A program made the position numbers and the translations under genes. A stretch of 64,000 nucleotides of DNA from Halichondria panicea (Eukaryota; Porifera; Demospongiae; Suberitida; Halichondriidae): contig NC_087381.1 of NCBI RefSeq assembly GCF_963675165.1, positions 6,325,378-6,389,377 of the forward strand, given 5' to 3'. Shown here piece by piece: positions 43,501 to 55,789 of the stretch. The notes below the pieces were generated by a model. That model was not told the DNA's origin. It searched no databases and was given only the letters and a program-made list of their open reading frames with translations. Positions within the stretch are counted from its first letter, which is position 1, and every line of letters begins with the position of its first letter.

Positions 43501-46500
43501 TTTGTAATGTAGCTAGATGTACATGTGTTAAGTTTTTACAATCATTTGTCATTGTGGTCTTATTATGAGGAAAAGGAATGTAATTGGTGTTGCAATAGTC
43601 AGGTCAAAGTCCAGTGTCAAAGTCCAGTCCAGTCCAGTCCACTGATTACAGACAGCCATGCCAACAGTTGAACTATTTGTATGGTTATAAACACACAAAG
43701 CAATTATATTGCAGTGAAATAATGATAATGGCATGTTGCACTGTGTGTAAATGCAGTATAGATGAATTCTGCTTTTTGACATGCCCCACCATCCCAACAA
43801 TTGGTCCTTTTATAGGCTCCTTCCATTTCAACTAGTTGTGGGAAGCAAAACTAATTATTTACTATATAGAATTCAGCAAAACTAACGAATTCACTCAAAA
43901 CAGTTGTCTATTGTTATAGAAAAAACTTGACCAGTTTGACGTCATTATACAGTGGCGGATCTAGGGGGGAGATAAGAAGAGTTTGATGTCATTGATTGGG
44001 CAACAAGTTAGTTATTGCCCTCTGGATCTCACTCAAGACACAAGATAGAGTTATTTTGAGTTCAAAATTATTTGTTGCCCATATCATTGTTAGTCTTGGG
44101 GCCAGACCTTTTCTCAGAGGGGGGAGGGAAGAGAGGAGAAAAGGTCTGGAGACTCTTGCAGCATTTTCGTGTGCTCTTGGAATGACAGATTTTTTAAAGA
44201 AGGAATAGATCCTGATGTAGCAATGCTCTCATATTTAATTTAAGTAGTATTTACCGATCAATAACGATGGTCTTCCACAGAGCCAGTCAACAAGGCTGGT
44301 GACACCCCACTCTCTCTGGCCTACAATGGTGGACACTGGGAAGTGGTCAAGTATCTCGCCATCACTCATCAGTGCGATACAAAAAGTAACGTTTCAAGTT
44401 TGTTATTAAATTATGCGATTTATGCGTATGCTAATGGCTTCATAAAATTACAATGTATACCCAAGTACTTGTATGACATCGTTTCCAGATCGCACAATTT
44501 AGATGTGTCAAATTTTCTTTGGATTCAGCTCATTCCCAAAAGTTTTCACTCATAAACTTTACATTAATACAGTAGAAGGGCTGGGTCAGATTAGGCTCTT
44601 CTTCCTGGATCTTAGCCAAAGACACTAGATGGAGTTATTTGAATAAATGTACAGTGTATCTGTTTGCCATAATTATGCCTCGGTGCGCATGCTCAAAATG
44701 GAAAAGAAAGAGTCTGGCGTCGTCACGTGGGTTAAATTTTGCTTACATAATTGGGGCGAACCCTGAGGCGAGTCCCATAGTTTTGAGTACTGTAGAGAAA
44801 AGCTCAGCCACCGGATATCCGTCTGAATGAATGTCTGAATGTCTGTCTGTCTGTCTGTCTGTCTATGTGTCTGTTTGTCTGTCGCTTGAAGCTTTTTAGC
44901 ATGACGATCGTTGCTCCATTTACACGCTTTTTAGCTTGACAATCTGTTTGTCTCGTAGTTCAAAGCTTTTTAGCGTGACGATCGCTGCAATTCTACTCAA
45001 ACTTGATACAGTACAGCTCAACAACTAAGGCAGTAAGGCAATGGTGTTGGGGTATCAAACACACCATCTGCTGGCAAGACTAAGGGAAGTTTGACAACAA
45101 AAAGGAGCTAATGAGACAGAAGCTCAGCTCGTCTGTCGTCTGTCTGAAGAGGAAGAGAGAACAGTTAGAGAGACCTTTAATACGAAACAGTAACATGAAA
45201 CTGATACAGCTCAACAACTAAGGGAATGGCGTTCCCTACGCCATATCAACAACTAAGGGAATGGCGTTCCCTACGCCATATCAAAGTGTACAATTTGTAA
45301 GGTGATCGTTTTTAACAACAATCATGGTCGATCCATTACCCATGCACTCATTATGCCTCGAGGCATAGCTGCACGAGGGATACGTGACTAGCTAGACTGT
45401 GTGTGTGTACGTGTGTCTGTGTGTGCATAGATAGTAGAGGGGAGGGATTGGAAACATCACAGGTGACCAATTATTGCCCTAGAGAATTCTGACACCATGC
45501 GTGTTGCATTCCGCAAGTATTGATTGCGATTGATTGCGAGCCAGATGCAAAGACAAAAGAGAAGAAAGTGAAGAAAACTGCAGTAAGCACTGGCAAAGCT
45601 AGTCTGTATGTACATTATCCATAGTAAATGTATGGTTTACATCATTTACTTAATTTATTTGATCATCAGAGCTCCACGTTACACTATTTTACATGTATTT
45701 AGCTAAGAATTGGTAAGTAAGAAACTTTGTGGGGGGATATCTTGAGCTAGGAAGTAGTCATGGTTGCTTGAGAGTGATCAGAGTGTAGAGGGAGCATTGA
45801 AATATGCAGTAGGCATAGCCAAGTTGAGCATCATGCTGTTTAATGTTGAATATTTGCTTTAAGTGTGAAAACAAGGATTAAAAAGTAACTTGTTTTGCGG
45901 GGGAGCTACTGGTTAACAATAAATTGTACATCACTATTGTTTAGTTCTACATGTTGCTTAATGGTCCCGATGTGCCGTAAGAAAAGATTTTCCTTGCTAA
46001 CCTTTATCGTTTTGGCTACTAATTCAAACTTACCCATACATTTTTTCCCAGGGGTACTCAGAAAATCTGAAAATCTGGCAAGACCCTTTTGTATGCCAAC
46101 CGCAGAGAGGAGGGATACATGATAACCCCACTGTTTAAATATGCATTATGATAAGTAAATTATTTTGCAAGAGCTAAACAGTGACCGATGACGAGAATAC
46201 ACCATTGCCTAAAAGGGCGTCAGACTCGTAAAAATTATGTTTTGTGTTTGTAAACATTTTTATGTAAAACATCAAAATTGTGTGATTGTGTGAAAGTCAT
46301 AATGTTATGAAGCAGTCTATAATAATAAACAGTGCCTAGTACTAGTACCATAAAAATAAATAATTATCGAGTTCCTAGATTTAGTTTCTTTGTAAATGCA
46401 TGCCTTGTTATTTTCAAGGCTTGTTGAGGATGTGTAATCTCCACTCAAGTATTTGCAAAGAGAAAAGTGTCAGTCATTCGGATGTACAGCAGTAACCAGA

Positions 46501-49500
46501 GCAACTAGTCTATAATAGCAGCTTAGCTATTTATTATTTTTCCCCAACCAGCAATCTCCTCCCATTAAATTAACTTCCTGTCAATTTCCGGTGCAAAACG
46601 CATGGACCGCGTGAAATCCCTGTGTTTCCAATCCCTCTCCTCTACTATCTATGGAGTGTATCTGTTCCAACTGTAACTGCATACTCAACGGTTGCAATGC
46701 GACGAAAACTAACAGCTTCAAAATAATCGAAATCCAAAAGAACGTGGCTAGACGCCTATAGAAGCTGTTAGCTTTCGTCGCATTGCAACCGTTGAGCAGT
46801 TACAGCTGGAACAGACACACACACACACACACACACACAGTCAGCTTTACCGTATCCCTCGTGCGGCTACGCCTCGAGGCATAATAATGCAATGTCAGCC
46901 CAAAAAAAGGACTTTGACCTCAAATAATGGCTGACATCAGCAATAATGACTTAATTGAGGAGGTGAGCAAAACCTTGTTGGGCGGAGCCCGACCGTCCCT
47001 GACGGGAGGTCGAGTTTCAAACCTATGTCAGGATTTGTCTTACTGAATTATGTAACACGCTGATAAGCAGCTATGAATAATAATTTTATTCTATGAATAA
47101 TTATTATTATTCTGAAGTGGGTGTTAACTAATTTTATCTTGCTTGAGGTTGCGCAACCGGACGTGACACAGACCACAGTAGAAATGCTGCAATTTGATTG
47201 GGCTGCAACTATAGTTGCAGCAAAGACAAATCCTGACATAGGCTTGAAACCCTACCTCCCGTCAGGGACGGTCGGGCTCCGCCCAACTAAGCAAAACCGA
47301 GGAGGTCGAGGGAGGTTGATCTGAAACAAGTATGCAACTAAACAGTGGCCTAAAGCTTCTTTCTCGAGTTATGGCTAGTTTGACTCACATTGAAGGCTGT
47401 TGCAGTCTCTTCAGAATCTTTCATAGCACATCTGTTCGCACACTGTTAGCCTTGCACTAGAGATGTCAGACCGGAAGTAGTGCGTGGGCGGATTACCGCA
47501 ATGGTAGGAAATAGGACCAGAAAGTGAGTGAACAAGAAGGGCTATCCGCAAGCTCTGGAAGAGTGTAGCAAAAAACAGCTGCTCCCAGGGGTAAAAAATA
47601 GCGTAGAATTTGATTTTTATAACAGTTTTTTGTGATTTTAGCATTTGATGCTTGTTCTGTGTGTGATTTTTTCATAAAGGTAATCATCATTGTCAACCAA
47701 ACATGAAAATGAACAAAAACACAAGTGAGCATGTGTTTCATCTCTAACTCTCTCTAGATTATGCAAAAAATTGCTTCAATAAGCTTTCATTTCTTGCGGA
47801 ATCACATATTGCATAGATTGCCAATCTATGCAATCTGAATGGTGGGTGGAGTTGAGAATGGAAATGCAGTCAAATCAAGCCAAGTGTATCAATAGCTTCT
47901 TACAAAGTAATTACTGAAAGCCTCTGTTGAAAAGAAACAAGAAAGATTGGAGAGAATTCCAGAGACAATCTACAAAACTATCAAATTGCAAGAACCGATT
48001 CAATTTGCACACGAAACAAGACAGGAGTAATCTACTGGAAGCTGTCAACAGAGTTGCATCATAGATCTATAGTTGCATGGCCTTAAATCTACATCACACT
48101 ATAAACGATTTATTTAGACCAAATGAAATTGATAGAAAAGTTGCTTAAAGATCAAGAAACAGATACAAGTGTAAGGTGGACATTGATAAGAGGTCTGACA
48201 CATGATACAATATACTGTACGAAAGAAAAGATAGCATGGTTACTTTATATCTAAAAGAACACTCTGAAGTCTGAAGCAGGAGACATCATACTATTATAGG
48301 GACATTATACAGTACAGACACATTATGAACTTCATAATAGATATCAAATTGTTACAATGTTAACTCCTGAGTCCTGAGTCCATTTTATACTTTTTTAAAA
48401 GAGAATAGACCAAGCGGTTCAGCAGATATGCTAATTTTAAGATCATTTCCGGTATTAACGACAAATTTCATAAGTCCCGCCCAAGTACATTACAAATGTT
48501 TGGTACGAAAATTGTCCTGACTAGTGTTCTTCAAAACGCTAGTATCTCTGCATTCGCTTGACCAAATCCAGTGCTGCATGCAGTAAAGCACATTGCAAAT
48601 TATTTGCCTCTTCTATAACACTCTAATACTTTTAAGCGAAAACAAAAACATGGCAAGAGGCATTAGCAAGCGCACGCTTGCAACACTCGTTGAGGAACAG
48701 TAGTCATATACAATACTTTGACGCATAATTATAGTAAAGCGCAATTTTTCGCCTGTGTTTTGGCGTGCCCCTTGCCAAACGCGTATGGAAGGGATCTGCG
48801 CAAAAGCCCCCCTTTCAAACCCCTCACCTTGCTTCGGCACTTTTAAAATTTCAGCACCCCCTCGAGACGTCATTTAGCAGTTAACTGAGGGTGTACGCTA
48901 CAGTTTGTACCAACCTCATCATGTCCTGATATAGGTGTCGCTCTGCAGTTCTAGATTGGGTTACCAATGGGGAAAAAGGGGCCAAATTGAGGTCATAGGT
49001 GAGAGCTTGTTGCAGAAATCTCATTTTTATGATTTTTCAAGTGGAAGAATTGTGTTAATCATTATTTTACCTGCAGAATATTTCCCGCTATATTTCAATT
49101 TCTGCTACCTCGTTCTATTCACGTGCAGATTTCTGCAACAAGCTGTCAATCATACACTGACTTAAATTTTGGCCTCTTTTTTCCCCATTGGTAACACGAT
49201 CCAACCACATGCACCCAACACGTACCCTAGTGAAATCCTTCCCATTTTCCACATAATAGTCGGGAGTGTGCAGGGGATTCTTGATGTTTTCGGCGGCCTC
49301 AAAGTATACTCTTCGAACTGCAGGACTACACCTATATCAGGGCATGATGAGGTGGTACTAAACTAGTGTACACCCTCACCTACCCGCTAAATGATGTTTC
49401 GGTGGGTGCTGAAACTTTAAAAGTGCCTAATCTGTTGTTCAATAGCTTAATAATAATAGCAACTGCACAAAAGAACCGAACACGAGGACTAAAATAAGAT

Positions 49501-52500
49501 AGTTAACAACTATAAATAGAGCAACACTAAAATAGAACAGTATCACATGATGTCCAAACTATGTAGTTGTCATTTCATTACATAATCAAGTCGAGGAGCA
49601 TGGGGCCCTTCGAACTCCAGTTAAGGGGAGCCACCTTAAGATCCCTCCATATACGTTTTGGTGAGGGGCGCGCCAAAACATTGGAGAAAATTTACATGCG
49701 TCGATTTTAGCAAGTTTGTGCGCTTTCTGTGACATGTTGATGGACGCAGTGCAGGGAACGCGTTTATGACTCAATATATAATTATACACAGTAAAAACAG
49801 ATAATTATGTTATAATAACATAAAATATCTCAAATAAAATGCATCATTTGAAATTTAATGTATAGCCTGTCATTTTAACACTAAAATATGATGATGCATC
49901 CCATATAACATATGTGTTTTTGCTGTGTAGCCAATAGCAGGTAAAGGTTAACTAACCTAATTACTAATGTATATTTACCTTATCGTATTATAGGTTTCCT
50001 CTTACAAGCGGTAAAGCAAAAATATAAAGTAGAGTTTCTACTGGTAGAATGCCACAGTGATCCGAATGTGACTGACAAAAAAGGCAAGACACCTCTCGAT
50101 TTGTCCAACGATCCTACCATCATAAAGCTCCTCTTGAAACACGGAGCCAAGGCTGCCAACATCTACAAGAAACACAGCAGGCTCATCGGAAAGCTCTCCT
50201 CCGAGCAACCCCCACACCTTCCTCTGTCTGTGCTCATCATTGGCGATGGTGGCGTGGGGAAGAGCACTCTGTTGAAGTCCATTCTGAGCCCAAAAGGGTT
50301 TTGGTCTAAACTACTGAAGAGGAGACCCGTAGATGGTGTCGATGCGAGGACAGTGGGGATCATACCGTACGAAATATACACCAAAGAGTTTGGAAAAATA
50401 ATTTACTTTGATTTTGCTGGCCAGAAAGAGTTTTACACGAGCCACTGTGCCATTCTTGAGAATGCTGTTCAAACCTCACCACCCATCATTATCCTCTGTG
50501 CTAAGCTTGTAGAAAGTGAGCATGCAATTATTGATTCCATGTATCGTTGGTTGACCCTCGTCCAAAACCAGTGCACCAATCTAAAAGGCAAAGCACACGT
50601 GATAGTAGTTGGTAGTCATGCTGACAAAGTTAAGGAAATGAGAGAAGATCCACGAGCCAAAGAGAACATCTTTGCTCCGATTATCACGAAATTCCCAAAA
50701 TTTGAGTTCACAGGGTTCATTCCAATGGATTGCCGTTTTGCTGATTCGAATGACATGAATATCGTGAGAAAACAGATCCAGAAAAGCTCTGCTATTCTCC
50801 GCTCTCCAGAAACCATCAGCCTGAATGCTCACACATTTTACATCTACCTTGCTGAGAATTTCCAAGAAGAACTTGCAGTTTCATTGAAAGTTGTTCAACA
50901 ACGAATACACAGCGATCTAGACCAAACACACGAGTCAGAAAAAATGGCTGACATTCTTTCTTTCATTCCGACCACCCTCAGCCGTCTTATTGATATCTGT
51001 GACCAGCTAAGCAAATTGGGACTTCTGTTGTTTCTTCACAACAATTCCTCATATGAAAATTCCTTTCTGATCTGTGACTCTAAAACATTGCTCTCTGATG
51101 TCACTGGGACAGTGTTTGCTCCTGAGCACTTCCGCCAGCACTGCAAACTCGCCTCAAGCACTGGAGTGGTGCCTTTGTCTAAGTTTCTTGAAACTTTCAG
51201 AAATTACGACATTGAAATGCTAATCGCTTTCATGACACATTTAGAACTGTGCTTTGAGATTAAAGACAAGCAAGTCTTGGATTACATTCACAAGGTGGAG
51301 CCAAAACTAACCGACACTCGCTATCTCTTTTTTCCCGGGCTCATCAGGATAGAAACTCCCGAGCGTGTGTGGGAGGAAGACACTTCCATGAGCTACCACT
51401 TTGGTTGGATACTCCAAACCTCTCAGGATACAGATTTTTTCGATCCTCGCTGCCTTCAAGTACTCATTTTGAGGATAGTGTTCACCTTCCGCCTTGCCCC
51501 TGCTCTGAGAGTACAGCATGATGTCCCTTCCCTGCAGAAATTCTGCTCCGTGTGGAAGAGTGGGATCTGCTGGTGCAATGATGATGGGATCACTACACAC
51601 CTTGAGCTTTGTAACAACAAATCTTTCACTATTAAAATACGAGCCGAAGTTCTTACACCTGAGGGCCTTGCCAATCGCTCCGAGGTAGTCAACAAAGTTC
51701 TCGAAACGGTGAAAGATGTTTGTCCCAATATTGTAGTTGTGGAATCACTGATCAATCCACTAGAAGTTGTCAGTCATCCTCTACAACCTTCCTCAGAGCT
51801 CATGCTGTTTAGTGTTAGAGATCTTGCTGCCGCTGTCAGCTCTCAAAAAGAAGCTGTGAAATCCGTTCATCAAGCTCTTTCGCTGAAACGACTTCTCCAG
51901 TTTGAGCCGTATGCTGGTTTGGACCAAAATACTCTACTGTGTATTCACAGTGACAAGAATGTCATGAAAGATGAACAGATTTCAAATGCCTTTGTTTCTA
52001 ATTTTGCTACACAAATTTCCGATCCAAACAGTATTCTGGTGTACAGAAGAATCCTGAGCCAATCTCGAGCTTCTAGTGTCAATATTCAGTCGGTCAGTCC
52101 CAGACAGGAGGTGATTCAGGCCCTTGAGATGTGGAGGAGTGAGACTGAGGGAACTTACAGCTGTCTGAGGGAGACTCTCAACAAGCACAGCGTCTTCACT
52201 GGGAGAAACCCTCTTGTGAGTGGACTATAACTATCTACTTTCATGAATATATATGTCTACACTGTACTGCTAATTATGCATGCACATACAGGACCTAGCT
52301 GGTGTGGCTCATGATGATATTGATCCCTCTGTGTTTAGTATCAATGGTGATGAGCAAAAGGTGCGTTGTTTGTATTAAATATACTGTACTCTACCGAGAT
52401 TACGTCCACGTCCAAAATTACGCCCACCCCACTTTTTAGTGAAAGTTTCTCTATAGGCTAATTTTCCTCGAGAGTACGCCATGCATTCGTCAGTGAGCAG

Positions 52501-53346
52501 TTGTCAAGAAAAGGTTTAGCAGTTTCTTGTTTAGATAGCTAGATATAGTTAGATCCTTTGTCCTATTATAAGAGAAAAGGACAATCGTCTCTGAATCTCT
52601 GTTGAAGGGTTAGTGACTAACATGCAGTGACAAGGAACAACCTCCTGATACTACTTGTCTACTTTTCTTTATACCTAGCTACTTTACCCATCATTACCAT
52701 TGTTGTGATATCCAAGAGCTGGCAGGCCTCAAATGCAGACAGAAAAGACTTAATGAGTGGGCGTAATTTCAAAGTAAACACATGGGTAGGCTTATTTTCG
52801 AGACAAAACTAATGTTTTTGAAATTAAGCCCATCCCACCTGTAGCTGCTTTGTAGCATGCATAATCTCGGTAGAAGTGTACAAAATCTATTTTAGGGTAA
52901 GTTACTAAATTACTTATAATGCATATACGTTGTTTTAGAGTTTACCCCAGACCACAAGTTGGTTGGTTAAGTGCTTAATTTTCCTCAACATGTTATGTGT
53001 ATAGGATTCAGGGATTACCAGTCTCCATGAGTTGATGGTCAAGCATGGAGTCACTGACGAGCAGTTGGATCGAGAGATTGTACAAGACGACCTTGCTCCA
53101 GTAGCTATGCACTTTGATGATGTGGAGCTCTACCTCAATCCACTGAAGTTGACTGACAATGAACAAGCTGACGTGAGGCGAGAGACTTATTTAAGTAGAA
53201 GCAATCAAGTGGCAGTGATCAACAGTTTGTCAATCTGGAGAAGTCACGAACCCAGCGAAGCAACCTTTAGAGCACTGATTAGTATATTATTCGATCTGGG
53301 GAAGGAAGAGATTATTACTAAGATCTGCCAGTACTTGAAAAGGTAG
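40566..53346 (+). CDS. Copy D: ankyrin cassettes-Roc-COR-death protein
   Basis: Exons: ankyrin cassettes 40566-40664, 40727-40828, 40881-40985, 41044-41145, 42296-42400, 42458-42559, 44281-44385, then 49994-52215 (Roc-COR), 52292-52360 and 53005-53346 (TAG). The cassettes are phase 1-1 and each encodes one repeat of about 34 residues (GDTPLSLA...). No start codon or N-terminal death domain was found between the gap and 40566, so D is either the 3' half of the gene begun at 24355 or a copy whose 5' end is lost. Every splice site in D looks usable. The C-terminal death domain differs from that of gene A. Expected role: GTP-regulated death-fold signalling, by domain content. Confidence 0.75.
41160..42247. 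mobile_element. 1.09-kb TAGCCTCGATCC element, 10-bp TSD
   Basis: Arms of about 80 bp begin TAGCCTCGATCCCAGGCC and end GGCCTGGGATCGAGGCTA; GTGTTTATCA flanks both sides. It sits in the intron between two ankyrin cassettes of copy D. On the minus strand, exon-like stretches flanked by splice signals occur (LLLAILTDETGQFE before GTAAGG near 41640; GLEYDLLIRALLGSSET after a CAG near 41590), suggesting captured exons. No transposase seen. Confidence 0.85.
42655..43656. mobile_element. 1.0-kb long-TIR element, 11-bp TSD
   Basis: Arms of about 115 bp begin AGCTGTCTGTAATCAGTGG and end CCACTGATTACAGACAGC and contain ACTGGACTGG-type repeats; CATGCCAACAG flanks both sides. A minus-strand ORF (42812-43114) is cysteine-rich (KGCSCTTECCF) and may encode a small zinc-binding segment; not recognised. 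Lies in a copy D intron. Confidence 0.8.
43657..44280. other. Copy D intron
   Basis: Holds a lone CAGTGGCGGATC element end at 43952 without a matching right end, and a short hairpin CCAGACCTTTTCTC/GAGAAAAGGTCTGG at 44103-44152. No exon. Confidence 0.5.
45426..46651. mobile_element. 1.2-kb CATAGATAG element
   Basis: Ends CATAGATAGTAGAGGGGAGG and CCTCTCCTCTACTATCTATG, as in 5898-7196. Flanks GTGTGTG and GAGTGTA match at 5 of 7. Confidence 0.65.
46668..46812. repeat. Hairpin repeat
   Basis: CTGTTCCAACTGTAACTGC pairs with GCAGTTACAGCTGGAACAG; arms of about 55 bp, followed by a (CA)n run at 46815-46838. Confidence 0.8.
46975..47289. mobile_element. 315-bp MITE, 9-bp TSD
   Basis: Arms include GTTGGGCGGAGCCCGACCG and CGGTCGGGCTCCGCCCAAC, about 34 bp each plus further pairing; AGCAAAACC flanks both sides. 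Confidence 0.8.
48835..49431. repeat. Foldback element with long arms
   Basis: Left arm from GGCACTTTTAAAATTTCAGC pairs with GCTGAAACTTTAAAAGTGCC; pairing continues through ACCTCATCATG...CTGATATAGGTGT and TTGTTGCAGAAATCTCAT-type blocks. Centre near 49080. Confidence 0.8.
49786..49927. mobile_element. 142-bp CACAGTAAAAAC MITE, TA-flanked
   Basis: Ends CACAGTAAAAACAG and GTTTTTGCTGTG with TA on both sides, 66 bp before the Roc exon acceptor of copy D. A close copy lies at 61336-61488, a diverged one near 35295-35400. Confidence 0.8.
49994..52215 (+). CDS. Copy D Roc-COR exon
   Basis: Begins after TATTATAG and ends CTT|GTGAGT; 2,222 bp, phase 1 to 0, open throughout. The ankyrin tail is shorter than in A by a small in-frame deletion (KQKYKVEFLL). 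Roc motifs are intact: GDGGVGKST at 50242-50268, DFAGQ at 50410-50424, VVGSHADK. COR-like region: KLGLLLFLHN, VTGTVFAPEHFRQHC, RYLFFPGLIRIETPERVW. Differences from A are mostly conservative and the frame is intact, which suggests the exon has been under selection. Confidence 0.88.
52292..53346 (+). CDS. Copy D C-terminal linker and death domain
   Basis: Exon 52292-52360 encodes DLAGVAHDDIDPSVF, shared with gene A exon 6. Exon 53005-53346 encodes a single-exon death domain: DLAPVAMHFDDVELYLNPL, NEQADVRRET, SLSIWRSHEP, ATFRALISILFDLGK, TAG stop. The pattern differs from the two split death domains of gene A. Confidence 0.85.
52389..52872. mobile_element. MITE in copy D last intron
   Basis: CTACCGAGATTACG and ATAATCTCGGTAG form short inverted ends around about 480 bp rich in ACGCCCACCCCA-like words. 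No clear target duplication. Confidence 0.5.
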
Positions 53347-54250
53347 TATGTTCGCAGTTAAATGCACAGAACACTTAATCTAGGGTGGTTCTCTCCAATT
53401 TGAAAGTTCAGCAGCAGCTCAGTTCTAACTTGAAGAAAATCTAGATCTACGTCCAAGTGGAGAGTACACTTAATCACTACAGTTGTGGTTTACCACTTGA
53501 TCACTTACTTCCTCTAACAGTGTACATGTTGTATACAGTGTGCTATATGATTTCCAGCTTTGATTTATACCCGAAATCATGTGTACTGCTTGAATCACTA
53601 GTATACCTTCTTTACATGCAGACCCAGTGATCTATGAGTGCTGAGAGTGACTGACTGTAAAGCTAGAGCTATGTGTAGGACTCTTGTACTGAATTGAACA
53701 CACAGTAGCTATATATTCTTGTTATTGTGTGTGTGTGATTTTTCCCAATGTGAGTCATGGCTAATCTAATCTTTTTAACTCTTGTTGCGTTAATGATCTT
53801 TACCCAAGTAATTACCTACAACTCTTCTCTTGTGGGGGGTAAGAGGTCAGAGAGTATCCAAAGAAGTGGCAGTGATCAACCATACTCTGATAGATTTGTA
53901 GCTATTACTATATTAACATGTATTTAGACACTTCTCATGTGGTGTGCATGCAGTCAGAAGTGCATGCATGCTAAGAGCGAAATTTACTGTATATAGTGTG
54001 ACTCCTCTTCACAGGTTGGTGGTGACAGTTAAGTCCATACTCAAAGCGGTAAATTCACTGTTAAATCATAATAATATCATCATCAGCAGGTGGTGATCAA
54101 CGTACACTGAAGCAGTCAAGTCGGTACCCAAAGAGGTAAAGTCACTGCATGTTGAATTATATACTTGGTGTATTTGAGAGTGTATAGTGATTAAAATGAT
54201 GCTGCTTGCCTCCCACCATGCACATGATGTGTGAGAGGTGTGGTTATATA

Positions 54251-54596
54251 TAGTGGAACCTCCATAAAACGGACACCATAACTGCTTCTTTGAAGCTTTG
54301 AAAAGGCTGTAGGGACAAGCTACAGCTAGGTTTTCAGGATTGTGCAAAATAATGCTATCTCAGCAATAATTTTCTGCTAATTATGGGTGTGGCTGTCCGT
54401 TCTGGGAGGTTATTTTCCATTGCTAAAGCTTGTTGGGGACTAGAAAGCTGCTCGTTATACGGATTAGAGAGGTGGTCGCTCCTGAGAGGTTTGCTTTACA
54501 TTGAAGTTATTGTAGTTTCATTCCGGACCTGAGCTTTTGGCCGTTATATAGCGTGTGTTTGCACTTCGGAGGTGGTCGTTAATGCAGGTTCCATTG
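54251..54596. mobile_element. Pogo-like MITE
   Basis: Ends TAGTGGAACCTCCATAAAAC and GTTAATGCAGGTTCCATTG, TA on both sides; repeated GAGGTGGTCG words inside, typical of Tigger-type MITEs. Confidence 0.7.
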
Positions 54597-55581
54597 TACT
54601 AGCTGGTTCAGACTAATGAAGGTGCAAAAAAAATCCTTATTATATGCAATAACTTACAGAGATCTAGTGAAGTTGTTACTAGAACTGAGAAAAGAGAAGA
54701 ATATAGCTGAACAAATCTGGCAGCACTAGACTTACTAGTCTCCATTTTGTACAGGAGGTGCATGTGAGAGGTGTGGTTACTGGTTCGCACTAAGTAACTG
54801 ATTGTACAGGTGTTGAACTATACAGGGCCTTCACTCTCAGAACAAGTGCGCCTGAGATCGAGACTGGTACGACAGGCGCGAGGGGGGAGGGCGATCAGTA
54901 TAATTATGTGTCCATACTGCATATGTGCTCCTGGCCCACATTAAAACTTATAAGCATGCGCAGAAATTCAACGCGACTATATCTTTCGAATGTATACATT
55001 AATTCACAGATATTTTATATCAGTGACCAACATCACACAAATGAAATGATGAAAATAATGTGTATGTGTGAGGAGAGCTGCATTCAGTAACTGGCACTGC
55101 ATAGACTGTAAAGACCATAGAAGACTGTATTGGTGTATTTTGAGAATGCACTGTCACATAATGTTACCGCTGTTGCGCTGTTAATGGGGTCCTAAAATAT
55201 TAAAATTCTAGGCCCGGGGGGGCCCAATCTCATGGGGGGCCTAAAATTTTATGACACCGGTACTATAGATTGCTCTGGACTACAAACTACAACATTATAC
55301 ATTGTATTGTCATTTGTTGCATTTTGAGTGGGCAGATCAAAGGAAACACTGTGCCAATATCTGCCATATGGCACAGGTCAAGCCTTGAACTGTGCCACTA
55401 TCTAGATACTGGCATATAGTATGGCTGAAGTTACCTAAAGCCCAGTGGTAGGCAGAAAACGTTTTTCATGCGTCTGGAGCATTCCACAGCCACCACAAGT
55501 AGTTGAAACTAGTTGTCCTATAAAAGGAGTGATGTGTACACAGAAAGGAATGCACAAGGAATGCAGTTGTTACACAGCTCA

Positions 55582-55690
55582 CTGGTGTGCATGGGATATA
55601 TTGGCTCAGTAGTGCCTTTGCCCTCGAGGCCTGCGGCCCTCGGGCCTAAGTCACTACTGAGCCAATATATCCCATGTGGCACTCATGCAT
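55582..55690. repeat. Palindromic hairpin repeat
   Basis: ATGGGATATATTGGCTCAGT pairs with ACTGAGCCAATATATCCCAT around a CCCTCGAGGCCTGCGGCC loop. Confidence 0.8.
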
Positions 55691-55789
55691 GTGTCACAAC
55701 TATAACTTACAAGAAAAAAAATTATTGTAGCTAGATGCTGTCTAGTAACATAATAACAGAACTAGAATGGAAGAGAGAAGCTCTAGAGT

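Larger units (their letters stand above)
45351..46884. mobile_element. TTATGCCTCGAGGC element holding other insertions
   Basis: Ends TTATGCCTCGAGGCATAGC and GCTACGCCTCGAGGCATAA continue as inverted arms through GCACGAGGGATACG. It encloses the element at 45426-46651 and the hairpin at 46668-46812. Confidence 0.65.
44386..49993. other. 5.6-kb copy D intron, transposons and simple repeats
   Basis: Contains a GTCT-type simple repeat (44832-44882), AGCTTTTTAGC-GTGACGATCG repeated three times (44888-44990), a tandem AACTAAGGGAATGGCG duplication (45205-45283), and the elements listed separately. No exon recognised. Confidence 0.5.
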
